A program made the position numbers and the translations under genes. Below the pieces are notes generated by a model. The model ran no database searches. It was not told the origin of the DNA and was given only the letters and a program-made list of their open reading frames with translations. Positions 12,320 through 22,618 of a DNA stretch of 64,000 bases are shown here, piece by piece. The stretch comes from Prorocentrum cordatum. Lineage: Eukaryota; Sar; Dinophyceae; Prorocentrales; Prorocentraceae. Numbering within the stretch: position 1 is the first letter of the stretch; the number at the start of each line of letters is the position of its first letter. Location: positions 123,856 through 187,855 of the forward strand of contig CAUYUJ010017822.1 of the NCBI GenBank assembly GCA_963575745.1. The letters run 5' to 3'.

Positions 12320-12368
12320 CGTCTTCGGCGCCCTGTCGCAAATTTGTTGCGACAGGGCGCCGAAGACG
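12320..12368. repeat. Perfect 22-bp-arm hairpin at the inner end of the right arm
   Basis: Positions 12320-12341 and 12347-12368 are exact reverse complements around the 5-base loop ATTTG. The arm begins CGTCTTCGGCG and ends TGTCGCAA. The left arm of the large inverted repeat has the related but imperfect hairpin at about 11946-11992 (CGTCTTCGGCG ... CGCCGAAGACG). It looks like local fold-back copying during formation of the inverted repeat, or a structural terminus of an element. Confidence 0.9.
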
Positions 12369-12817
12369 CCGACGACGACGGCCAGGCCGAGGCGCGGGCT
12401 CGGAGCTTGCGAATGTCCAGGCCCAGCGGGCAGGAGCTCACGTAGCAGAGCTCGGGGTCGCACACCGTGCGCCGCTCGGGCTTCCCTCTGACTCACGCGT
12501 CCTTCCTCACCTCCACGCTGTCGCAGGGCCAGACGCTCGGCAAGGGCGTCACCATCGACTGCGCGAGGGGCGAGGACGCTGGCCGCACGGGCATGTCGGA
12601 CGCCCAGTGGTGGCTGCACCTCTACGTCATGTTTTCCCGCGCCGTGTGCATGCGGAACAAGCTGATCCTGCGGCCGCCATCGCGTGAGTTTCTGGAGCGC
12701 GGGCCGCCGGCTTCCTTGCGGAAGGCGTTCCTGGAGTTCGACAAGAGAGCGGAGGCGTCCAGGGATGAGGCCGAGCAGCTCGCCGCAGAGCTTGGGTTCA
12801 TGTTGCCTCCCGCCTGA
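12341..12817 (+). CDS. Inverted-repeat gene, right copy (N-terminally truncated)
   Basis: The plus-strand counterpart of the left-arm gene. The frame is collinear from NLLRQGAEDADDD (about 12341) through a TAG at 12443-12445, at the same codon as in the left copy, then VRRSGF and on to MLPPA with a stop at 12815-12817. The region encoding the basic N-terminus is replaced by the perfect hairpin at 12320-12368 and a short CATCCTC tract, so this copy has lost its start. The coding part after the TAG has stayed open with mostly conservative replacements relative to the left copy. Function unknown. Confidence 0.4.
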
Positions 12818-13319
12818 GCGCGGCTGCGCCCCGCTCGAAGCCCGCGGGGTTGTCCTAACGGCTTGGCCCGCGGGGCTGTCCCGACCGCCTGCCCCCGCGC
12901 CCCAGCGGCCCGCGGGGTTGTCCCAAAGGCTTCGCGAACCAGCCGTCGGGGAATGCGCGCGCTCTGGCCGCGGCGGCGACGGCGGCGAAGAGAATCGATT
13001 TGCTTGCCCCGACCAGGGGGAAGGGGAGGAGCGCGCGGAGAAGAAGCAGGGGAAGGACGAGGACGGGGCAGGGGTAGGGAGGGGGTGATGATGAGGAGGA
13101 AGTGGAGAAGGAGGAGGAGGAGGAGGAGGATAAATAGAAGTAGGGGGAGTAGGTGAGGGCAGAACGGCGGGCGAGAGGAGAGTGTCCGTCAGGGCGAGGA
13201 GGAAAAGGGTAAGGGCAGGTTAAACAGATTCTCATGTGGGGTCCTTCCGTCGGAATAATTTCCAACAACAAAACCCAGAGCGACCCTACCTAGGAGTTGG
13301 AGCCCCGAAGAGAGCAATA

Positions 13320-13381
13320 CTAGTAGTAACGGTAAACGCCGTCCTCCTCCTTCTCCTCATCGTCGCAGTTGTAGCAGTAGC

Positions 13382-13422
<41 letters not shown>

Positions 13423-13423
13423 C

Positions 13424-13487
<64 letters not shown>

Positions 13488-13522
13488 AGTAATAGTAGTA
13501 GTAGTAGTAGTAGTAGTAGTAA

Positions 13523-13565
<43 letters not shown>

Positions 13566-13986
13566 CGTAGTAGTCGTAGTAGTAGTAGTAGTAATAGTAG
13601 TAGTAGTAGTTTATAGTAGCAGTAGTAGTAGTAGTAAATGAAGTCGTAGTAGTAAGTCCGTAGTCGTATCGTTAAGTCGTAGTCGTAGGTCCGTAGTCGT
13701 AGTCGTAGTAGTCGTAAAGTATAAGTAGTAGTAGTGTAGTAGTAGTAGTAGTACTAGTAGCCTAGTGGTAGTGTAGTGGTAGTGGGTAGTGGTAGTAGTA
13801 TAGTAAGCAGCACAGTCGTAGTAGTAGTAGTAGTAATAGGTAAGTGGTGGTAGTAGTAGTAGTAGTTGTCGTAAAAGTAGTCGTAGTAGCCGTAGTAGTA
13901 CTATTACTCGTAGTAGTATTAGTAGTCGTAGTAGTAGCAGTAAGTAAGTAGTGACTAGTATGAGCCTGAGCAGTGAAGTGTATTTC

Positions 13987-14020
<34 letters not shown>

Positions 14021-14075
14021 AGTAGTACAGCGTACAACATGTTATATTGACAATATAAGAAAGTAAGAAAAATAA

Positions 14076-14114
<39 letters not shown>

Positions 14115-14155
14115 CAGTAGTGGTGGTAGTAGTAGTACTAGTAGTAATAATACTA
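13320..14155 (+). repeat. (AGT)n island
   Basis: AGT/TAG trinucleotides with CGT and AAT interruptions over about 0.8 kb. A unique island at 14030-14065 reads GTACAGCGTACAACATG. There is no gene; long Ser, Val or Thr homopolymer frames are artefacts. Confidence 0.95.
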
Positions 14156-14159
14156 CAGC

Positions 14160-14370
14160 TTAATACCTGCATATACATCTAGACCTACATCCACATCTAC
14201 ACTTACAGCTACATCTACATGTACACATGCATATACATCTACATCTACATCTACAACCACACTCACATCCACATCTACATATACACCTACATCTACACCT
14301 ACATGTACATCTACATCTACATCTACACCTACATCCACAGCTACACCTACACCTACATCTAACTATACTT
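14160..14370 (+). repeat. (ACATCT)n hexanucleotide array
   Basis: About 35 diverged units of ACATCT, ACACCT and ACATAT. It joins the (AGT)n island directly to the pentanucleotide array that follows. Confidence 0.9.
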
Positions 14371-15095
14371 ATATGGTATGCTGCGCTATGCTATGCTATG
14401 CGATGCTGCGCTATGCTGCGCTATGCTGCGCTATGCTATGCTAGGGTATGCTAGGCTGCGCTATGGTTTGCTAGGCTATGCTATGCTATGATATGCTGCG
14501 CTATGCTACGCTGTGCTATGCTGCGCTATGATATGCTATAATATGCTATGCTGCGCTATGCTGTGCTATGCTAGGCCATGCTATGATATGCTATGCTGCG
14601 CTATGTTATGATATGCTATGCTATGCTGCGCTATGCTATGATATGCTATGCTATGCTATGCTGCGCTATGATATGATGTTATATGGGATGCAGCGCTATG
14701 ATGTGTTATGTTATGATATGCTATGCTGCGCTGTGTGATGCTAAACTAAGCTATGATATGTTATGTTATGCTATGATGCGCTGTGCTATGTTATGCTATG
14801 TTATGATATGATATGCTATGATGCGCTATGCTAGGCTGCGCTATGCTATGCGATGTGATGCTATGATATGTTATGATATGCTACGCTATGCTATGCTAAT
14901 GCTGCGCTGCGCTAAGTTAAGTTAAGTTGCGCTGAGCCAAGCTAAGCTACGCTAAGCTAAGCTAAGCTAGGCTAGGCCAAGCTAAGCTAGGCGAAGCTAA
15001 GCTAAGCCATGCTGGGCTAAGCTAGGCTAGGCTAAGCTAAGCTAAGCTAAGTTGAGCTAGGCTAAGCTAAGATGAGATACGCAACGCTAAGCTAA
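14371..15095 (+). repeat. Pentanucleotide array (GCTAT)n passing into (GCTAA)n
   Basis: A 0.7-kb array of 5-bp units. GCTAT, GCTGC and GATAT variants dominate up to about 14895, then GCTAA and GCTAG variants take over up to about 15095. A compound word, CTATGCTATGCTGCGCTATG, recurs many times, showing higher-order amplification. The related words GCATGGCATGG and CATTGCATTGCATG appear at 41760-41850. Confidence 0.9.
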
Positions 15096-15209
15096 GGGGA
15101 CGTAACTGGGAGGGGGGGCGGATCCTGGGGGAACCGCCCGGGGCGAGCCCCACTGCCCGACCCCTTGAAGCTCAGAGTGTAAGAACCCTTCTAGGCAGAG
15201 CCCAGGTAG

Positions 15210-15426
15210 GGAAGTAGTAGTCGTAGTAGTAGTAGTAGTAGTAGTAGTAGCAGTAGTAGTAGTAGTAGTAGTAGTAGTTATAGTTGTAGTAGTAGTCGTA
15301 GTAGTGGTAGTAGTAGCAGTAGTAGTAGTAGTAGTAGTCGTAGTAGTAGTAGTAGTAGTAGTAGTAGTAATAGCAACAGTAGAGCAACAGTAGTAGTAGT
15401 AGTAGTAGTAGTAATAGTACTACTAC

Positions 15427-15458
<32 letters not shown>

Positions 15459-15726
15459 ATAGTAGTAGTAGTAGTAGTAGTGGTGACAGTAGTAATACTA
15501 GTAGGAGTAGTAACCGTAGTATGGGAAGTAGTAGTAGTAGCTGTAATACTTCTACCCGTAATAGTAATAGTAATGATAGTAGTCGTATTGGAAGTCGTAG
15601 TAGTAATAAAAATAGTAGTAGTAGTAGTAACGCTCGTAAGAGCAGTAGTGTTCCTAGTACGGGTAGTCACACTACTCCTACTACGAAGACTACTACCTTT
15701 ACGACTACTTCTACGACGACTACGAA

Positions 15727-15761
<35 letters not shown>

Positions 15762-15791
15762 TTACTACGTGAACTACTGCTACTTCTTCTT

Positions 15792-15824
<33 letters not shown>

Positions 15825-15855
15825 TCAACAGTACTGGTACTAGTACTCGAACTCG

Positions 15856-15944
<89 letters not shown>

Positions 15945-16178
15945 AACAATAATGAATAATAAATAGTAATGATACGAACTACCCCTATTACTACTAACAA
16001 CGGCGACCAGTAGTGAATCGGTTGTAGTACGCTGGTCGCGAAGTAGCAGCCGACGATCACCTTCGTCGTCGTCGTAGTATCAGTAAGCAGTAGCAGTAAG
16101 TAGTAGTAGTAGTAGTAGTAGTAGTAGCACTACTCGCACTCCCACGACTCCTACTACTACTACTACTACTACGACGAG

Positions 16179-16247
<69 letters not shown>

Positions 16248-16398
16248 CCTAACTACTACTACTACTAGCAGTGTTAGTAGTAGTAGTAATACTAATTGTG
16301 ACATTACAATAGTATTAGTAGTAGTAGTAGTAGAAATAAAAATAGTAGTAGTAGTAGTAGCAGTAGTAGTGGTAGTAATCGTAGTGGTCGTAGTACTG

Positions 16399-16452
<54 letters not shown>

Positions 16453-16626
16453 ATAGTGCTAAAGTTTTAAGGATCGTAGTTGTAGTCGTAGTCGTAGCAG
16501 GCCAATTTATCGGTTAAACAATAAACGCGGGACCAGTACTACTACTAGGAGTTTGTAATGTCAACGATCGTGGTAAATGCCGTCGTCGATTTCGCCGTCG
16601 TCGTCGCAATAGTAGTCGTAGAAGTG

Positions 16627-16708
<82 letters not shown>

Positions 16709-16834
16709 CAACAGCAGCAGTAGTAGTAGTAGTAGTAGTAGTAGTTGTTATTGTTGTTGTTAGAGTAGTTGCAGTAGTAGAAACTATCACTACAACTTCA
16801 ACTGCTGCTACCACTACAAGTACTACCACTACTA

Positions 16835-16894
<60 letters not shown>

Positions 16895-16916
16895 GTAGTA
16901 GTAGTAGTAGTAGTAA

Positions 16917-16981
<65 letters not shown>

Positions 16982-17130
16982 GTAATGGTGGTAGTAGTAG
17001 TAGTAGTAGTAGTAGCTGTGGTAATCGTAGTGGCAGTCGTTGGAGTAGTTGCAGTAGTGATAGCAGTAGTAGTAATAATAATTGTAGTAGTTGTAATAAT
17101 AGTTGTCGTCGGCGTGATAACAATAATGTT
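15210..17130. repeat. (AGT)n/(ACT)n island with repeated strand switches
   Basis: Blocks of AGT alternate with blocks of its complement ACT: AGT 15210-15640, ACT about 15660-15950, AGT 16080-16130, ACT 16135-16270, AGT 16310-16460 and 16620-16740, ACT 16790-16893, AGT 16894-17020. At 16873-16914 the switch forms a perfect 42-bp palindrome centred on ACTAGT. Long Thr, Ser, Val and Leu homopolymer frames on both strands are artefacts. Confidence 0.95.
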
Positions 17131-17279
17131 CAGCGGCAGTAACAAGTGGCACGCGTGCCCTGGCTCTTGCACTAAGGAGCCGCGAGAGACAGGAGGCTTT
17201 CGCCTCCTTCCTCCAGGAGTTTATTTTTGTGGCCGCCGGGGGGAGGACGAACGACGAACGAACGACGACGACGAGCGAA

Positions 17280-18300
17280 AATAAAGAGGTCCGAGCTCTA
17301 GAACACAGCTGCGCAAGATAACAAAGGGTCCAGGGCGAGGGGGGCTGGGGCCAGGGCCGGGGGGGGGGAGGCTGGGTCCAGGGCCAGGGCCAGCGGGGCA
17401 AGGGGGGCGGGGGGCCAGGGCCAGGGGAGGAGGCAGGGTCCAGGGCCAGGACCAGAGGGACGACGACAAACGAAAATAAAGGATCCAGGGCGAGGGGAAC
17501 TGGGGACAGGGCCGGCGGGGGGGAGGCTGGGTCCAGGCCCTGGGCCAGCGGGGCAAGGGGAGCTGGGGCCAGGACCAGGGGGGGGAGGTTGGGTCCAGGG
17601 CCAGGACCGGACCAGGGACCCAGCGGGGCGAGGGGGGCTCCACGGGGCCAGGACCAGGCGGGGAGGTTGGGTCCAGGGCCAGAGTCGGACCAGGGACGAC
17701 GAACGAAAACAAAGGGTCCAGCAAGGGGGGGAGTTGGGTCCAGGGCCAGGACCGGACCAGCTGCCAGGGACGACGACGAGCGAAAATAAAGGGTTGCCAG
17801 GGCGAGGTGGGCTGGGGCCAGGGCCGGGGGGGGCGCTGGGTCCAGGGCCAGGGTTAGCGGGGCGACGGGGGCTGGGGCCAGGGCCAGGTGGGGAGGTTGG
17901 GTCCAGGGCCGGGGCCAGAGGGACAACGACAAACGAAAAAAAAGGTCCAGGGCGAGGGGGGCTGGGGACAGGGCCGGCGGGGGGGGGGCTGGGTCCAGGC
18001 CCTGGGCCAGCGGGGCGAGGGGAGCTGGGGCCAGGACCAGGGGGGAGGTTGGGTCCAGGGCCAGGACCGGACCAGGGACGACGACGAGCGAAAATAAAGG
18101 GTCCAGGGCGAGGGGGACTGGGGCCAGGGCCGGGTGGGAGGGAGGCTGGGTCCAGGGCCAGGGCCAGCGGGGCGAGGGGGGCTGAGGCCAGGACGGGGGG
18201 GGGAGGTTGGGTCCAGGGTCGGGACCGGACCAGGGGCCGGGGACGACGACGAACGAACGAAAATAAAGAGGTCCGAGCTCTAGAGCACACCTGTGCAAGA
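17280..18300. repeat. G-rich higher-order satellite (CCAGGGCCAGGGCC units)
   Basis: Units of about 50-60 bp (GGGTCCAGGGCCAGGACC, GGCTGGGGCCAGGGCCGG) are grouped into blocks. Each block is closed by GACGACGACGAACGAAAATAAAG at varying spacing (seen near 17265, 17475, 17705, 17790, 17935, 18090 and 18260). The ends carry GGTCCGAGCTCTAGA and a GCAAGATAATAAA-like word (17285-17330, 18275-18305). The 855- and 921-codon minus-strand frames across 17-20 kb exist because the units are nearly stop-free. Confidence 0.9.
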
Positions 18301-19480
18301 TAATAAACTGGTCGGGGCGAAGGGGGCGGCGCGCTGGGCTGCTGGGGAGAGGGGGATGGGGGGGGGGGCGACGACGACGCCGAAATAAAGTGGTCGGGGC
18401 GGAGAGGGCGGCGCGCTGGGCTGCTGGGGAAAAGGACAGGGGGGGGGTGGGGAGGGGGGGGGGGGGGGGGGGGGCGACACAACGCCGAAATAAAGTGGTC
18501 GGGGCGGAGGGGGCAGCGCGCTGGGCTGCTGAGGAGAGGGAGAGGGGGGGGGCGACGACGACGCCGAAATAAAGTCGTCGGGGCGGAGGGGGCGGTGCGC
18601 TGGGGTGCTGGGGAGCGACGCGTAGCGACGCATGTCGACACAACGCCGAAATAGGGCGACGACGACGACGAAATAAAGTGGTCGGGGCGGAGAGGGCGGC
18701 GCGCTGGGCTGCTGGGGAAAAGGACACATGTCGACACAACGCCGAAATAGGGCGACGACGACGCCGAAATAAAGTGGTCGGGGCGGAGAGGGCGGTGCGC
18801 TGGGCTGCTGGGGAAAAGGACCGGGGGGGGGCGACGACGACGCCGAAATAAAGTGGTCGGGGCGGAGGGGGCAGCGCGCTGGGCTGCTGAGGAGAGGGAG
18901 AGGGGGGTGGAGGGGGGGGCGACGACGAAGCCGAAATAAAGTCGTCGGGGCGGAGGGGGCGGTGCGCTGGGGTGCTGGGGAGCGACACATAGCGACACAT
19001 GTCGACACAACGCCGAAATAAAGTGGTCGGGGTGGAGGGGGCAGCGCGCTGGGCTGCTGAGGAGAAGGAGAGGGGGGGGGAGCGACGACGACGCCGAAAT
19101 AAAGTCGTCGGGGCGGAGGGGGCGGTGCGCTGGGGTGCTGGGGAGCGACACATAGCGACACATGTCGACACAACGCCGAAATAAAGTGGTCGGGGCGGAG
19201 GGGGCAGCGCGCTGGGCTGCTGAGGAGAGGGAGAGGGGGGTGGGGACGACGACGCCGAAATAAAGTCGTCGGGGCGGAGAGGGCGGTGCGCTGGGCTGCT
19301 GGGGAGCGACACATAGCGACACATGTCGACACAACGCCGAAATAAAGTGGTCGGGGCGGAGGGGGCAGCGCGCTGGGCTGCTGAGGAGAGGGAGAGGGGG
19401 GGGGGGCGACGACGACGCCGAAATAAAGTCGTCGGGGCGGAGGGGGCGGTGCGCTGGGGTGCTGGGGATCGACACATAGC
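18301..19480. repeat. Two-subunit satellite (GCCGAAATAAAGTGGTCGGGG)
   Basis: Alternating subunits of about 80-95 bp, all beginning with GCCGAAATAAAG. Type 1 continues TGGTCGGGGCGGAG, GGCAGCGCGCTGGGCTGC and ends in a poly-G tract. Type 2 continues TCGTCGGGGCGGAG, GGCGGTGCGCTGGGGTGC and ends GCGACACATAGCGACACATG. The later copies form a regular ~175-bp dimer repeated at least three times, a textbook higher-order satellite. Confidence 0.9.
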
Positions 19481-20010
19481 GACACATGTCGACACATATC
19501 GACATATAGAGACATATATCGACACACACACACATCGACGCATAGCGACACACAGCGACACATAGCGACGCACACATGGAGACGCATAGCGACACACAGC
19601 GACACATATAGCGGCACATGAAGGGCACAAGGCACACAGCGACACATATAGCGACACATGAAGGGCACAAGGCAGCTGGGGGGGAGCCGACGACGACGCC
19701 GAAATAAAGTGGTCGGAGCTCTAGACACCCTGTGCAAGAGAATAAAGAGATCCGAGCTCTAGAGCAAAGCTGTGCAAGATAATAAAGCGTTCGCGGCGGA
19801 AGGGGCAGTGGGCGGGGCTCCCGCTGGGCGCTGGGGGCGCGGGGGGGCTCGGGGCAGAGCGCCACGGCGCGGGGGTCCCACTCTGGCGCTGGGGACGCGT
19901 GGGGGGGGGTGCGACGCGGAATAAAGTGGTCGGAGCTCTAGACACCATGTGTAAGATAACAAAGTGGTCGGAGCTGTAGACACCCTGTGCAAGATAAAGA
20001 TAACGTAGCA
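19481..20010. repeat. GCGACACATA array and CGGAGCTCTAGA modules
   Basis: A decamer-like array (GCGACACATA, TCGACACATG) runs to about 19670. It is followed by three modules with AATAAAGTGGTCGGAGCTCT, AGACACC and TGTGCAAGATAA (19700, 19920, 19955). The same module closes the G-rich satellite at 17285 and 18275. Short AATAAAG words recur but are not evidence of polyadenylation here. Confidence 0.8.
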
Positions 20011-20114
20011 ACCCGCAATTGCGGATAAGAATGAGGGGGCGGGCGCGGGCGACGCGGGCGTCGAGCCAGCGGACCTCGTGGCCCTCACGAATGCAAAAGA
20101 AGCCTGGAACGAGT

Positions 20115-20925
20115 GCAAACAAACGCCCGCCGCAGGCGCCGAAAATTTTGGGTGGGTCGCGAGGTGGGTCGCGGGGGTCGCGGGTGGGTCGCAGGTGGGT
20201 CGCGGTGGGTCGCGGGTGGGTCGCGGGCTGGTCGCGGGTGGGTCGCGGGGTGGGTCGCAGGTGGGTCTCGGGGTGGGTCGCCAGTGGGTCGCGCGTGGGT
20301 CGCCGATGCAAAAAAATACGCCGCACGCGCCGAAGTTTTGGCTTGTTCAATGAACGTAATTTGGGTCGCGGGTGGGTCGCAGGCTCCCCACCTCCACCTG
20401 GGAGGAATTCAAAAACAGCCCGCCGCAGGCGCCGAACATTTTGATTTGTACACTGAACGCGGTTTGGATCGCGGTCGGGTCGCAAATTCTCCACCTGGAA
20501 GGACCTGGAACGAATGCAAAAGAAACCCGCCGCAGGCACCCAAAATTTTGTGTGGGTCGCGGGGTGGGTCGCGGGTGGGTCGCGGGTGGGTCGCGGTGGG
20601 TCGCCGGTGGGTCGCGGGTGGGTCGCTGGGGCGGTCTCGGGGTGGGTCGCGGGTGGGCCGCGGGTGGGTTGCGGGTGTGGTGCGGGATAGGTCGCGGGTG
20701 GGCGCGGTGGGGTCGCGGTTGGTTCGCGGGGGTGGTCTCGCGGTTTGGTCTCGACGGAGCGGGTCGCAGGGGGTCGCGGGTGGTGCGGGTGGGTGCGGGT
20801 GGGTCGGGGGTGGGTCGCGGTTGGTCGCGGGTGTGGAGTCGCGGGTGGGTCGGGGTGGGTGCGGGGGTGGGTCGCGGATGGGTGCCGGGGTGGGTGCGGG
20901 TGGGTTCGGGGGGGGCGCGGGTGGA
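20115..20925 (+). repeat. GGGTCGCGGGT minisatellite with an interspersed GCCGCAGGCGCC module
   Basis: About 10-bp units of GTGGGTCGCG fill 20145-20310 and 20555-20920. Between them the module CGCCGCAGGCGCCGAAAATT, or variants of it, appears four times (20126, 20325, 20425, 20530). GGGTGGGTCGC joins the two. The density of G-runs predicts G-quadruplex potential on this strand. There is no credible gene. Confidence 0.85.
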
Positions 20926-20929
20926 CTGA

Positions 20930-21045
20930 CGACAACAACACACAAAACAACAACAACAACAAAACAACAACAACAACAACAAAAACAACAACAAACAACA
21001 ACACACAACAAAAACAACACAAACAACCACAACTAAACAACAACA

Positions 21046-21076
<31 letters not shown>

Positions 21077-21110
21077 AAACAACAACAAACAACAACAAAC
21101 AACAAACAAC

Positions 21111-21145
<35 letters not shown>

Positions 21146-21229
21146 CCACCAACAACAACAACAACCAACAACCAACAACCAACAACCAACAACCAACAAC
21201 CAACAACCAACAACCAACAACCAACAACC

Positions 21230-21260
<31 letters not shown>

Positions 21261-21385
21261 GCAACAACAACAACAGCACCAGCACCAACAACAACACCAA
21301 CACCAACACCAACACCAACACCAACACCACCACCACCACCACCACCAACAACAGCAACAACCACAACACCATCATCAACATTAAT
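20930..21385 (+). repeat. (CAA)n, (CAACCAA)n and (CACCAA)n arrays
   Basis: A strongly strand-asymmetric stretch without G. It has CAA repeats, then about ten copies of the heptamer CAACCAA (21160-21235), then CACCAA hexamers (21280-21330). The next array upstream is G-rich and almost A-free, so base composition flips sharply at about 20930. Confidence 0.9.
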
Positions 21386-21389
21386 CCGC

Positions 21390-22610
21390 ATCGCGGAATT
21401 CCACTTCAGCTACGCACCCAGGGACAGTGAATGACCGTTCGGTTCAGCCCCCTCACTCTGGTAATTTGTTTACAGCGCGGCTATCACCCTGTGGCGGCGC
21501 CGAAACCCCCAAACGCCTCACAAGTCTGAGCGAAGGCCGACAGCTTGGGAGACAGGCCAGGGCCCCAGCGGCCCGAGGAGTGGAGGTCGAGGAGGAGGGG
21601 CGAGGGAGGGCAGACGCCAGAGAGATGCCCTGCGGACGGGCAGGAGGAGTACCGCCTCGGAAGCATCCCTGGGAAAAGACGGGACTAATAGGGCGAGAAC
21701 GACGTCGTGATGAGATCGGCGCAGGATACGCTCCAGAATTTGCAGAGCATCAAGCGGCCCTCGTCTGTGCAGCCCGCGAGGAGCATCAAGGAATGAATAA
21801 TCCTGAGAGCTTTCGAAATCTTGGAATGTTGCAGTACCATGACCTCCAAACCCCCTGCGAGATGGGAAGGCCAGAGGGCGCTACGCGCCGCACGGCGGCT
21901 GGTGTCCCACGCCGGCTGGCAGGTGCCTGCGACTGCCTGCGCCGCGGCGCGCTCCCACCAGCGCTCACGGACCCTCAACGCCGTCATGCTTTCACGCCGT
22001 GGGCCCCAAGAGAGGTCTGGACCTTTTTGTGGCAACTCATGGGGGCCTTCGGTACCATCCTGTCGGCTCTTGCGAATCGATGCCACTCGAGGCTAAGCCG
22101 ACGCTTTTCGACGCTACTTCGCCGATTTCCAGACGCTACTCAACGCTGAAGCACGCGAACGACGGAGTTGCAAGGGTATACAAAACTCCCCTGATTTTCA
22201 GAGGACCCGTCTTTCGTCCCGAGTCATTTGTTGCCGAACCCGAGGCCTGGTAATTGACAGTAGTGGAGGGCCCGCAGAGTTCGGTCGTTATCTGTCCACG
22301 GGCCTGGAGTCAGGGCCAATGGGTCGCGCGCCCACCGGCTGCGGACCTGGCCGCCGCAGCGGGGGGCGACAGGCCCGCCTGGCGTGGGACGCCGACCCAA
22401 ATAATACATGGTACGGAACATTGTATTATATCCTCCTCCTCCTCCTCCTCCTCCTCCTTCTAGGTGGCTCGGCAGCGCGGCAGCCCCCTGCCCGCCGACC
22501 CGAGCCCCCAGCGCGGCCATGATGCTGCTCGCTGCGCCGCCGTGGAAAGGGCCCCTCGACGGGGGGAGGACCCTCACGGCCGCAAGCCGCAGCCGGCGCC
22601 ACCCGCCGCC
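21390..22610. other. No recognisable gene; short (TCC)n at 22432-22459
   Basis: Open frames are present on both strands (one of 240 codons at 21427-22149 on plus) but show no motif or repeat relationship. The stretch next to the PPR-like frame (22460-22610) may contain its true start. Confidence 0.4.
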
Positions 22611-22618
22611 AAGCAGAG

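Larger units (their letters stand above)
11011..13260. repeat. 2.25-kb inverted repeat (arms ~1.06 kb, centre ~12068-12203)
   Basis: The left arm starts ATTACTCCGACGGAAGG and the right arm ends with its counterpart CCTTCCGTCGGAATAATT. The arms stay collinear through GAGAATCTGTTTA, a (TCC)n or (GGA)n tract, CGGCTGGTTCGCGAAGCC, the coding segment, GTCGCAACAAATTTGCGAC and CAGCCCAACAA near the centre. They differ at many scattered sites and by small indels, so the duplication is not recent. Each arm carries one copy of the same reading frame, pointing outward from the centre. The structure is consistent with a foldback-type element or a gene duplicated by inverted replication. Confidence 0.9.

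Noticed and set aside
16892-19865. Minus-strand open frames of 855 and 921 codons
   Set aside because: They lie wholly in G-rich satellite and trinucleotide repeats whose units contain no stop in that phase. Several frames are open at the same time and the residues simply follow the repeat.
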